64,000 nt of DNA from Zerene cesonia (Eukaryota > Arthropoda > Insecta > Lepidoptera > Pieridae), in contig NC_052130.1 in assembly GCF_012273895.1 (NCBI RefSeq), forward strand, positions 1-64,000, given 5' to 3'. The notes below the pieces were generated by a model that was not told the DNA's origin, made no database searches, and saw only the letters and a list, made by a program, of their open reading frames with translations. Positions 11,917-23,900 of the stretch are shown piece after piece. Both the position numbers and the translations under genes were made by a program. Position 1 is the stretch's first letter; each line of letters opens with the position of its first letter.

Positions 11917-14126
11917 ATGTCTGATGATGATTATGATGATGAACTACCCCAAATCTTAGTCAATAGTTCGTGCCGTGATTCAGTATGCACTTGTAAATTT
12001 TTATCTATCTAGTAATATAATGAGTCGATTACTATATGACCAATACCGTAATATATTGCAGAACGACTTCAGCATGCCAACGGCAGATGTGCTGGCATCA
12101 CAACGCGCACGCGAAGAAGAATGTGAGGCAGAGCTCCGCCAGCTGCGATCGCAGTATGAGAAGCAATTCGTCAGACTCACCAGCACCGAATCGAGCAGCT
12201 CGGAGAGCGAAGGCTCACTCGCGGCGGCGGTGGACGCGCTCAGTGTCGTCTCATGGCCCACCGACTTGCCACCCACCGCTGCAGATTTAGTCTATTTACT
12301 AGCTACCAACCTCGCTACATATAATACAGAATTCCTTCCATCCTATCTTGAGATATTACAGACTAGCAATGAGGACTTGATTAGAATAGCTACCAATGAA
12401 GTGAGTACATGTCATAATATATTAATTGAAATATTTTAAAACATGTAAGAGTAATATTTCAACTTAGAGGAGTAAGTGACATGTGATATTAAAAAATTTT
12501 TAATCCATGGGCATTGCAGATAGCAGAAACCATAGAGTGTATACTGGTGGACATGCTGGAATGTAATAAACAAAGAAGTGATGTTGAGATTGTGGTCATG
12601 ACTAGCTGGCTGTGGGCGGCAAGCATGTGGAGGTCTCCTCGGGTACCGGGCTTGAGAAGGTTGCTGCAGGCAATGCTTGCTCTAGCCACACCACATCAGG
12701 TGCAATCTACATATAAATTATTTCAACATATTATTTATTGGGTTATTCTTCCTGTCTTTGTTTGCCCATTACTAAAAGCATGTAATTTTTTATGAATTGT
12801 ATGTTTCTAGGGTTTGAACTTAGGGGCATATTTTATTTTAATTATTATATTAATATTTATTTATTAAAATTGAATTTACATAACATATAATAACAATCTT
12901 GTTGGGCTTATTACTATTCACTTTGGTTTTGTGTAAAGGTTGCACAAAAATTAGAATGTGTACAATTATTGCAGAAAATAAAGTAAAGTAAATTACAATT
13001 TAAATTAAAAAAACAAGATCTGCCATCTTTTTTAAACTGATTGATAAACTCCTATGAAACATAATACAATCATATATTCCTAATCACTGTTTAAAATGAT
13101 TTATCAACCAACTTCAGTAAAAGGAGAAAGTTATCAATTCAAAGTATTTGCTTTGTTACCTCAGATAGTATAGTATTATGTTATCTGTGCTCATACCTCA
13201 TTTTTTAAGGATGAACCTATTTATGTGATCCTTTTTTTATATTTGTAATCTGGTGGCTTCCATGTGGTTCTATTTTAATTATGTCTAGTTCTGACAATTC
13301 AAAGGTTGTTTAGTTGTTTGTCAAAAACAAGAATTATTTGAAATCAAACTCGATGGTTTTGAAAACATTTTTAGATGAATTATTAGATTCGAGATTCTTA
13401 TTTTTATAACAGGTGTATTGTAGAAACTAATAAGTTTATAAGTGTTTTACTGCGTTAAATGTAGCTCACAGTATATCAACACGAATTATAATACAATGTT
13501 ATAATTCTAAAATGACATGGTGTATGTCAGGTGGAGCAGGTGGCGGGCGCGGTGTGCGCGGCGGGCGCGGCGCTGCGCTGCGCCGGCGCGCTGGTGCGGG
13601 CGGCGGACGCGGCCGCGCCGCACGCGCTCTCCGCCCGCGCGCGCGCCGCCGCGCTGCGCCTGCTCGCCCCGCCGCCCCCGCCGTCCCCGCCGTCCGCACA
13701 CCAGGTGAGTGATCCCACATGTAGCAGGCTTTGTGCCTATATGTGTTCTGTGCCTTTGTGTATGTCATGAAATATACATTCGTATTGTGGCTCATAAAAA
13801 TTTACAGGCCGAGTTAGTCACTCAGTATAATATTTTGTAGCTTTTATAGTATTAAGAGCCGAAACATATTTGTAAAGCTAGCTTTGAAACACCGGGAGAC
13901 TCTCGGCGCGCACAGCGCTACAGCGAAACTGTTGACTGTCGATCAGGCTGCAGACGAGGACGAGTCGTCGGTGCAGCACGTGTGCGCGCGGCTGAGCGGC
14001 GCGTGGCGCGGCCTGTCGGCGGGCGAGCGGCTGGCCGCGCTGCAGCTGGCGGGGCGCGCGCGCTGGCCGGGCGGGGGCGCGGCGGGCGCGGCGGGGGCGG
14101 AGCGGGCGGCGGGGGCGGAGCGGGCG
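11917..14126 (+). CDS. Uncharacterised protein, coiled coil plus helical region, partial (cut by gap)
   Basis: I do not recognise this gene. Proposed exons: 11917-11982, 12062-12400, 12520-12699, 13531-13704, 13947 to at least 14126; the internal junctions are all phase 0 with good GT-AG signals. This gives at least 313 residues. The start is acidic (MSDDDYDDELPQI), followed by a charged heptad-like stretch (SQRAREEECEAELRQLRSQ), a serine/glutamate linker, then leucine/alanine-rich helices (DLVYLLATNLATYNTEFL, IAETIECILVDML, SWLWAASMW) suggestive of HEAT/ARM-like repeats, a proline run (LLAPPPPPSPPSAHQ) and SGAWRGLSAGERLAAL. Alternative start: the 79-base first intron could be read through from ATG at 12019 in the same frame. 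Later exons become extremely GC-rich and end in an Ala/Gly/Glu repeat at the N block. Confidence 0.55.
12700..13530. other. Intron of the unknown plus-strand gene
   Basis: AT-rich, about 830 bp, donor gtgcaa and acceptor tatgtcag. No embedded gene or clear repeat seen. Confidence 0.6.
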
Positions 14127-15126
14127 NNNNNNNNNNNNNNNNNNNNNNNNNNNNNNNNNNNNNNNNNNNNNNNNNNNNNNNNNNNNNNNNNNNNNNNNNN
14201 NNNNNNNNNNNNNNNNNNNNNNNNNNNNNNNNNNNNNNNNNNNNNNNNNNNNNNNNNNNNNNNNNNNNNNNNNNNNNNNNNNNNNNNNNNNNNNNNNNNN
14301 NNNNNNNNNNNNNNNNNNNNNNNNNNNNNNNNNNNNNNNNNNNNNNNNNNNNNNNNNNNNNNNNNNNNNNNNNNNNNNNNNNNNNNNNNNNNNNNNNNNN
14401 NNNNNNNNNNNNNNNNNNNNNNNNNNNNNNNNNNNNNNNNNNNNNNNNNNNNNNNNNNNNNNNNNNNNNNNNNNNNNNNNNNNNNNNNNNNNNNNNNNNN
14501 NNNNNNNNNNNNNNNNNNNNNNNNNNNNNNNNNNNNNNNNNNNNNNNNNNNNNNNNNNNNNNNNNNNNNNNNNNNNNNNNNNNNNNNNNNNNNNNNNNNN
14601 NNNNNNNNNNNNNNNNNNNNNNNNNNNNNNNNNNNNNNNNNNNNNNNNNNNNNNNNNNNNNNNNNNNNNNNNNNNNNNNNNNNNNNNNNNNNNNNNNNNN
14701 NNNNNNNNNNNNNNNNNNNNNNNNNNNNNNNNNNNNNNNNNNNNNNNNNNNNNNNNNNNNNNNNNNNNNNNNNNNNNNNNNNNNNNNNNNNNNNNNNNNN
14801 NNNNNNNNNNNNNNNNNNNNNNNNNNNNNNNNNNNNNNNNNNNNNNNNNNNNNNNNNNNNNNNNNNNNNNNNNNNNNNNNNNNNNNNNNNNNNNNNNNNN
14901 NNNNNNNNNNNNNNNNNNNNNNNNNNNNNNNNNNNNNNNNNNNNNNNNNNNNNNNNNNNNNNNNNNNNNNNNNNNNNNNNNNNNNNNNNNNNNNNNNNNN
15001 NNNNNNNNNNNNNNNNNNNNNNNNNNNNNNNNNNNNNNNNNNNNNNNNNNNNNNNNNNNNNNNNNNNNNNNNNNNNNNNNNNNNNNNNNNNNNNNNNNNN
15101 NNNNNNNNNNNNNNNNNNNNNNNNNN
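14127..15126. other. Assembly gap (1000 N)
   Basis: Exactly 1000 N. The left edge is a GGCGGGGGCGGAGC repeat. The 3' exons of the unknown plus-strand gene are lost here or beyond. Confidence 0.95.
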
Positions 15127-15204
15127 CCGCCGCCCCGCAGCCCCTAACGGACAAAACTCTAAGCGTTTTCGAGCCTTTTACTGGGGAACATGAACATTGA
15201 CAAT

Positions 15205-15442
15205 ATATGAACATTTGGGAGGCGTAACGTCCTTTGCAGACCTTACGCCTCTCCAAATGGATTGCCGACTTCAAATTGAAAGGAGGAATAAAGGGAAGGA
15301 AAGGGATATGGGCCTCCGGCTCCGCCACTCACCGGACGAAACAGAAGTATGTTATTTCACGCCGGTCTTCTGTGAGGGTGTGGTACTTCCCCGGTGCGAG
15401 CTGACCCCAATTCGTGCCGAAGCGTGCTCGACTACCACAATG
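15205..15442 (-). mobile_element. SINE-like repeat, family A, 3'-truncated
   Basis: Minus-strand copy with 'tagtcgagcacgcttcggca', 'gaagtaccacaccctcacag', 'ggtgagtggcggagccggag'. The terminal part ending in 'tatgacataaaa' is absent. Confidence 0.65.
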
Positions 15443-15506
15443 AAAACTCGATTCGAAACTGAGTTTTGTACCTCACTATGATGACATTATTTGCAGAGCC
15501 TCGAAA

Positions 15507-15950
15507 ATGCTCAGTTTTATCATACGGTCTACTAAATGTTTTAGTAATGTCAAAGCTAAAATTATATTGTACAATTCTTTAGTGCGCAGTATTCTGGAAT
15601 ATTGTTCGGTAATATGTAATAAACACGGTGATCGTATCGAAAAAATTCAGCATAGCTTTACTAGACATATTTGTTTTCAATGCAATGACATCAACAAAAG
15701 AAGTGATTACAATACTCGACTAATCTTTTTCAAAATGGACTAATCTCCTGGACAGGCGACGTATGCTGGACGTCTCATTTTTACGCAAGTTGTTAAACGG
15801 GAAAAGTCGAATCAATGTCGATCATAAATTCAATAAGCTTTTGCATACCTAAGAGCAATAGTAGAAACATTAACCAGAATCTTTTTTTATTACCATTTTC
15901 ACAAAGACCAACGTCGGTCGCAACTCACCTTTATTCCGCTCGTGTTCAAC
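15507..15950 (+). pseudogene. Non-LTR retrotransposon (CR1/Jockey-like) reverse transcriptase C-terminus, broken
   Basis: YNSLVRSILEYCSVICN and DRIEKIQHSFTRHICFQC are typical of the end of LINE ORF2. The reading then shifts frame and continues as LLDRRRMLDVSFLRKLLNG before stopping. It is a fragment with at least one frameshift. Confidence 0.75.
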
Positions 15951-16037
15951 TTACGATCGTTTTGCCAAATCGTCTTCTATTAATATATTGAATGATAATT
16001 AAAAAGTTTAAAATAAAAAATAAATCTGGAACGGCAG

Positions 16038-16409
16038 AGTGCCGCGCGGCGCTGGCGGCGCGGCCGGTGCACAAGAAGCAGGCGGAGACGTTCGACCGCG
16101 CGCTGCGCTGCGTCACGCACCTGCTGCACCTGCTGCTGGCGGCGGCGCGCTCGGAGCGCGAGCGGCGCGAGCTGGACGCCGCCGCGCGCCGCCTCGTGGC
16201 GGCCGACGTGCGCAGCGCGCACACGGGCGACACGCTGCTGCACCTGGCCGTCTCGCGCCTCAACGTGGTGCGCTCCACCTACTTCGCCGACGAGCCGGCC
16301 GCGCCCGTGTTCCCCAGCGAGCGCGTGGCGGCGCTGCTGCTGCGCGCCGGCGCCGCGCCGCGCGTGCGCAACCGCGCGCGCTCCACGCCGCTGCACGTGG
16401 CCGCCATCC
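16038..16409 (+). CDS. fem-1: Fem-1 homolog, C-terminal ankyrin exon, on an inverted or misplaced contig
   Basis: One exon, acceptor cggcag ending at 16037, cut at its 3' end by N. It reads ECRAALAARPVHKKQAETFD, ALRCVTHLLHLLL, then the Fem-1 C-terminal ankyrin repeats HTGDTLLHLAVSRLNVVRST and SERVAALLLRAGAAP..RSTPLHVAAI. This is the part of Fem-1 that follows the N-terminal ankyrin/TPR half found on the minus strand at 5957-8711. Strand and order are wrong for a single gene: the contig 15127-16409 (1283 bp) would fit if inverted and placed in or left of the gap at 4925-5924. A second fem-1 gene is possible but less simple. The polypyrimidine tract before the acceptor is weak. Confidence 0.75.
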
Positions 16410-17409
16410 NNNNNNNNNNNNNNNNNNNNNNNNNNNNNNNNNNNNNNNNNNNNNNNNNNNNNNNNNNNNNNNNNNNNNNNNNNNNNNNNNNNNNNNNNNN
16501 NNNNNNNNNNNNNNNNNNNNNNNNNNNNNNNNNNNNNNNNNNNNNNNNNNNNNNNNNNNNNNNNNNNNNNNNNNNNNNNNNNNNNNNNNNNNNNNNNNNN
16601 NNNNNNNNNNNNNNNNNNNNNNNNNNNNNNNNNNNNNNNNNNNNNNNNNNNNNNNNNNNNNNNNNNNNNNNNNNNNNNNNNNNNNNNNNNNNNNNNNNNN
16701 NNNNNNNNNNNNNNNNNNNNNNNNNNNNNNNNNNNNNNNNNNNNNNNNNNNNNNNNNNNNNNNNNNNNNNNNNNNNNNNNNNNNNNNNNNNNNNNNNNNN
16801 NNNNNNNNNNNNNNNNNNNNNNNNNNNNNNNNNNNNNNNNNNNNNNNNNNNNNNNNNNNNNNNNNNNNNNNNNNNNNNNNNNNNNNNNNNNNNNNNNNNN
16901 NNNNNNNNNNNNNNNNNNNNNNNNNNNNNNNNNNNNNNNNNNNNNNNNNNNNNNNNNNNNNNNNNNNNNNNNNNNNNNNNNNNNNNNNNNNNNNNNNNNN
17001 NNNNNNNNNNNNNNNNNNNNNNNNNNNNNNNNNNNNNNNNNNNNNNNNNNNNNNNNNNNNNNNNNNNNNNNNNNNNNNNNNNNNNNNNNNNNNNNNNNNN
17101 NNNNNNNNNNNNNNNNNNNNNNNNNNNNNNNNNNNNNNNNNNNNNNNNNNNNNNNNNNNNNNNNNNNNNNNNNNNNNNNNNNNNNNNNNNNNNNNNNNNN
17201 NNNNNNNNNNNNNNNNNNNNNNNNNNNNNNNNNNNNNNNNNNNNNNNNNNNNNNNNNNNNNNNNNNNNNNNNNNNNNNNNNNNNNNNNNNNNNNNNNNNN
17301 NNNNNNNNNNNNNNNNNNNNNNNNNNNNNNNNNNNNNNNNNNNNNNNNNNNNNNNNNNNNNNNNNNNNNNNNNNNNNNNNNNNNNNNNNNNNNNNNNNNN
17401 NNNNNNNNN
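16410..17409. other. Assembly gap (1000 N)
   Basis: Exactly 1000 N, interrupting the fem-1 C-terminal exon in mid-codon stretch. Confidence 0.95.
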
Positions 17410-17774
17410 ATTTCCCGTCCCTTAAGAGTACCACGCGTGGGCTTGTTGGCTTTTGAGAATATTTACGTTTTCATGTGAGTGAGTGGCAAAATAAAATAAT
17501 ATTTAATGTAGTATGTCATTTTATTTTTCATAAACATAAAAATACAAAATATACAAAGGTTTGACAGAGATCTCATTTTTTTATACAGATTTACAAGTAT
17601 ACCATTATTTTATAATTAAAATACAAACATGATTGGCAGTGATGTTGACGTAGACGATAAAACTAGATCAATATAAAAATAAAACTATTCACGGATCAAC
17701 AGGGTTAGTACGAGTATATAAGGCACATTTTACAGAATTATCAAACTTTAAAAAAAGAAAATATAACAAAAAAC
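17410..17774. other. Possible 3' UTR of an upstream plus-strand gene
   Basis: Just after the gap a short open stretch stops, followed by A/T-rich sequence with AATAAAAT-like signals on plus near 17490. It may be the end of the unknown plus-strand gene, converging on knk. This is weak. Confidence 0.25.
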
Positions 17775-17780
17775 TTTATT
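17775..17780 (-). terminator. Candidate poly(A) signal of knk
   Basis: AATAAA on the minus strand about 200 bases after the knk stop codon at 17981. Position and sequence are the only evidence. Confidence 0.35.
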
Positions 17781-17980
17781 ACTTATTGAAGTTACAACAA
17801 TACAATATTCGTCAAAAATGGTAAGCACAAATCGAGCGTCAGCAAAATTTTGTTGCGAGATAATAACAAGATATTATGATAAGAAGGTAGATTGTCAAAT
17901 CTGGATTTCAAAATCAATTGTTATTTAATTTTTGTCAGTTAGACCGTACTAGAATAGTCACAATCAATATGTGTGTGTAA

Positions 17981-20900
17981 TCACTGAGCTGAGAGCATGC
18001 ACACAAGCGCGAGCACCGACGAGAGGGCGAGTGCGTGTGTGTGCGCGTGCGTGTGTGCGTGCGAGCGCGCGATGTTGCGCCGATGGCGGTCCACTATGAA
18101 GATGCGCCCGCCCATGTCTGTAACATACGACATTACGTAACGAAAATTAATAATTTCTATCTATACATATTATAAAACATAAACCAGATCATTTCTGTAC
18201 GTTTATTAAATTTTTAATATGGGTAATCGTTAACCGATATGTTTTATAGACCCAGGAACGGTAGCGTGAAATCCGCTATAAATAAATATAAGGTTCAAGC
18301 TATGGGTTACATTTATATAACTTGAGAAAGAAAGAGATAGGAAGAAAAGGATCGGTACCGAAGTGCGTGAAGGAGTGGTAGTAGACGAGGTCAGGCCACG
18401 TGGAGTTGGGAGTGACGGTGAGCTCGGCGGGCGGCGCGCGCGCGCAGCTCCAGCGCAGCGAGCGGTTGAAGGCGCGGAACGAGTCCCACGCGTCGCGCCG
18501 CCGGTCCGCGCCTGCGCACGCCGCGCGGGCCGTTAGTTACTGACATAGCGGTGAGTGCACGCGGACACACCGAGTTATTTAAATATCGTTTTCGATGATA
18601 ACGTACATATATACGAATACAAAACTGTGAAAATATCATTGATTTTAGTTGTTAGCAGTAATTAGTTTCATGTATTAGTTTTTATATGAGGGATTGAGAA
18701 AAAAATCGGATCGGTATATGCCGGCTGCCAGAAGCTAGGAATGAATGAAATATAGAATTTAAGAAAACATTCAATAAGAAACTTTGTACGTCGTTTTATT
18801 GTTTTAACATTATTACATAATCAGTGTATGCGAGACTAAGAGTTCCATCGAGCACAAAATTTACTTTTCCATCTTCGTAAATATATGAACGGCCCTGTTG
18901 TCTGAGAGGATATTATTTCTAGTATGGTTTTTCGTATCCCATATGGTTTTCCCAGACAGCCAATAAAAGACATATTTTGTCTTCCAGTTTGTAAAACGAA
19001 CTTAGAAAAACCTGCTCCACTTTCTAGCATGTGGTCTACTTATAATAATTTATCAATACTTTTATTGGATTTTGACATATATTTGAATTTTCGCACAATA
19101 TAAGCATACAATTATAAAAGTTTTATTATTATTATTTTTTTTTTATGTGAGATTGTTGCACAAGTGGTATTATTTAATTAATTTAACATAATGTCTCCAG
19201 TTTAAATGTAACATGTATGTGATGTTGGTGGTCCAAAAATGAAATAAATAAATAAGAAAAGCGGCAGTCGCGTATTCACCGGGGTCGAGGTCGGCGCGGC
19301 AGAGCGGGCCGGCGGCGGCGGGGCTGAGGCGGCCGCGCCGCGTGTGGCGCGCGCCCGCCAGCACGCGCGCCGCGCGCTGCTCGCCGTCCGCCAGCCGCTC
19401 CAGCCCGCCGTGCGGCTCGCTCGTCAGCACCAGCGGGTGGTACAGCGTGGCCGAGTGCGGGTCGTCGCCCGTCCACACCTGCGAGCGGGAGGGGTGCGGT
19501 GAGTGGGTGCGCGGGGTACGGGGGGGTGAGGGGCGGGGGCGCTGTACGGCCGGCGCACACTCACGCGGAACGTGTAGGCGAGTCCGCGGCGCAGCTGCAG
19601 GTCGGGCGCGAGCTGGCCGTTGACGTAGAGCGCAGCGGCGGGCGCGGCGGGGCGGCGGGCGGCCAGGCCGCGCGCGCCGCCCGCGGGCCCGAGCCGCACG
19701 TCGAACACGCGCAGCGCCGGGTCGAACAGCGCGGCGCGCTCCCAGCCCGCCGGCGCCTTCTCGCTCGACCTGCGCAAACATCGTCAGCGCCGAATGACAT
19801 CCTTCATACGGAAAAATTTTATTTTTTCTAGTTTAGATTTAATAAATAAATAACTGTAAGGCAAAAAAAATCTGTTTATGTAAGAATATTGAACCCAGCA
19901 GATTTTTTTTTTGTATCTGGTCAAAATTTCGCAAGAATACATGCTTAAAGATTTTACTTTATTATTATCATCATATCATTTACCATTTCAATAATTTTTT
20001 TTTATTAAGCGATTAAAACATTTTTTTTATGGTGTAAATATATAAGGCAATGTTAGCAAAGCCTTGAGAAACGGTGGAAGCTGCGCGACCGCACTCACAT
20101 GACGAAGGGCACGCAGTCGGAGTCGGCGGCGGCGCGCGCCAGCACGAGCTGCACATCGGCGCGCGGGTACAGGCGGTGGAAGGCGGGCTCGCGCACGTGG
20201 TCCAGAGGGCCCACCGCCCACACCACAAACATCGACCGGTCCGTGCGCCACTCCTTGTCCATCTCCTCCGCTGCGACGTGAATTCACAATTTGTCAAACT
20301 GTCACTCGGTAATGGTAACGTCATCGGTTGGGCGACGGCGAGGCTGGCGCCGGGCACTCACAGGGCTGCAGCTGGCGGCGGAAGGAGACGACGGTGAGCC
20401 CGTCCTGGCGCGAGGCGCTGAACACCTGGTTGGCGTCGCTGCCGCCGATCCTCGCGTCGCGGCACACGCCGCGCCACTGGCCCAGCACCTGCACGCACTG
20501 CCATCGCCGCCTCTCATTAGGTACCACGTCGACGGAAATTAAATAGTTGTAATAGAAAGAAAGAAAGAAAGAAAGAAAATATTTTTAATCACAAATACAA
20601 CTTACAATTAATACATTTTGAGAATAACAACAACAAAAAAATAAAAAAAATAAAAATAAAAATTACATTTTTTTACATTTGGAAGTATTTGTGATTGGGG
20701 GACTCCTCAGCATTTGCCTCTCCATATTAGTGGAGAGGCGCCGGTTTTCAGTAGCCCCCTCAACTGGCTACGCTTGGAGCACCAGAACGGTCTTTTGAGT
20801 GGGAAAATAGATAGCATAAACGTTATCATAATTTTGTGACAGGTGAATAAAGGTATAGACAATATTAACAATTCATAATATATACATAAAAAATTATACA

Positions 20901-23900
20901 TAAGATACATACATACATAAGATAAAGAATTAGTTATAATTTTTGATTAAAAGGAAAAAAAAACAATATATATTATGTATCTATATATAAAAACGAAATA
21001 TACATACACATATAAATATACATAATGATATGAGCGTATTACATTTAACGCTATTAGGGCTGGTTGAGAAATTCAGCAAGAACAACTTTTCTGTACTGAT
21101 ATTTAAAACTGTGCAGCGTTTTGCAATTTCTTGCAGGTGGAGGCAAATTATTCCAGCACCTAGTAGCGCTGTATGTGAAGCTTCCCCTGAAAGCCGCTGT
21201 GTAATTTCTGGGAATTGAGATTTTATACATAGACGTAATATTGAGGTAAATGCGTTTCTAAAACTTCTATTGCAGAAAAGTAGTGAATGAGAAAGTATGC
21301 TTATACGTAAATTTAAATCTGAAGCTCGCTCACGTCTCCAGTTGTCACAGTCGTATTCGACTTGAGCGCGTCGTATACGTATAAAAATAAAAATATGAAA
21401 TTGATCGGTCAGCGCGATACCTTATGATTTCGAAATTCTTCACAACTTTTACTTGATTTGAACTTTAATTTCGTACTCACTTTTCCAAATTTATCTAAGA
21501 TTACATATAAAAAATAAATAATAATTATGAGCTAGCGAAATCCGAGCAGCTATGAAGATATCGTCTTGTTTATGTACCATAAACCCATAAATGTGTGTGC
21601 AATCATAGTGAACATCATTTCGGCTCATTATGATCATCTAAATTTAAGAGATATTAAATGAGTTTTATCTCCGTCGAAGCAGCTCGCCCATCCCAACGAA
21701 GCGAGCGGAGGGCCACAAAAGCGTAAGAGCAAGGCGGCACGCACGGGCGCGGGGGCGGTGACGTTGTAGTCGGGCGCGTCCCCGCGCTGCAGCGCCGCGT
21801 CGAAGCTGGCCACGGCCACGTCGGCGCCCTCCATCTGCGAGCGGCTGTCCGACCCCGAGATGCCGAACGCCATGTACTCGTTCGCGCCGATCTGCGCAGA
21901 GCGCGGCCCGGTATTTATATATAATAACTATGTACTAATTAACAGGTTTTACCCCGAAACATTACATGTTAAGGTTGCATAAAGAATGTAAAAATAGAAT
22001 TTTCATTTAACAGTTAAGTACTTTAAAACACTAAATTTATATGTATTTAAGGACGTTTTAAATAAATCTGCCTCCGGTACCAGAGCGAGTCAGTTATGGG
22101 TTACACGCGGGGTCTATTTTTGGACTTTTCTTTTTTGATAACTTAGTAGATCTTTGATATTGATACCAAAATAAGGCCAGTAACGAAACAATCCCTCAGA
22201 GTATTTTACCCAGTGCCTTGTGCACTAGAAATTCGAGGCTTCAAAAGTTACCTCTTGGAATTAAAACAATCCAGGATTATGACAAACAAGGATAATAGGA
22301 AAAGATTAGCTATTATATTGTGTAATAAACGAATAAATGTATAATAATTTTAAAATAATAATTATGAATAAATTTAGCTTTTTTACCATGCCAGCTAGTT
22401 GGATAGTGATCTGGTTGCCGAAAACTTCCCACGACACCTGCAAGTCGCGGTGGAGCTGCTTGCAGTGCGGCAGTTGGGACCTGTCATTCAATTGAAACAT
22501 TTTCACTGTAACATATTTGATATGTAGGAGGACTTATATAAATAAAAAAAAGAGTAAAACATTTTTTTTACCAATTTTTACACTTATCACATACCTTCTA
22601 CCTGTTTGTAGATGCGGTATTTTTGTTACACTTATTCATAATTATACAGACTCAAATTAAATTCTAGAAAAAAAAGACATCCACGTCCACAAGACACAGA
22701 CAGGGCGCGCGGCTCCCACAGTGGGCGCGAGCGGGCGCGGCTCACCGGTGCGGGTGCAGGCGGCGCGCGGCGGGCGGCACGTTGAGCGCGTCGGGCAGCA
22801 GCGCGGCGGCGAGCGCGGCGCCGGCGCGCGGCTCCCACAGCGCCACCCAGTCCACGTCGAACACGGTGCGGCCGCCCGGCAGCCGCAGGCGCACGTCCGC
22901 GCCGCCGTACGAGCGCAGCGGCTCCAGGTACCCGTCCTCGTCGGGTATGACGGTGCCGCGCGCGGACGGCTGCGGCCCGACGCCCATCCAGAAGTACACC
23001 TCGTCGCTTCCCGCCTGGAAGTGGAACTCTGGGATGCTGGAAAATATTAACATAATGTGTGAGGTATATATAATCATACATACGTAACTCCGCACAGGGT
23101 TCAAAATATTAATGTGCGTATCTAGAAATGTATTACATAAATGTATGAATAAAATTTATGCCCGTTTATTATTATAATATAACTAATTTTAAAAAGTTTT
23201 TACGTGGTGATAGTTTTTTTTATATCAAGAATAAAAAGTGATCGTACATTTATAAAAATAATCATATTAACTTCAACTAAGAATAGGATCAATTCAATAA
23301 ATTTAAATAAATTAATGATTAGCAATAGCAATATTAAAGTTAAGCAATAACATTTTTAATCAAATAAAATAAAAAAAACTTTCATTGACATGTAAAACGC
23401 ATTTCCATGTAAATTCTATTTCTCAAATGACATTCGACAAATAAAAGTCATAGATCCTATTCTTAGCTGGCTCAAACTGCAGTCAGCAATATTGATAGAG
23501 CGAGTTACAGTATGGTGGAGGCGTCCTCGACAATGACGGGCTTGCTGGAGACGCGCTCCTGCGCGGCGGGCGCGGGCGTGAGCGGGGTGAGGGCGCGCGG
23601 CGCGGGCGCGGAGAACTCCTCGGGCACGTACACGTCGCCGAACGCGCTCTGCGACGCCAGGTCGTACACCGCGAACCACGTGATGCGCGACACGCGCTTG
23701 CCGTCCGGCAGCTTCAGCCGGATCTCCTCATTGTTGTACCGCTCCAGGATGTTCGTTCTGCAAACGTGTCGTATAGCTTTTCTGTTACACTGCACTATTA
23801 AATTCCTCTTGATAAAGTGCTTTGAAACACTTACACATTTTTAAAGGATTGTCAATTGCAATATGTTATATGTTTTAGTACACAAGAAAAAAAATTGTGT

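Noticed and set aside
13499..13795. Minus-strand Arg/Ala/Pro-rich frames
   Set aside because: Shadows of the GC-rich plus-strand exon 13531-13704.
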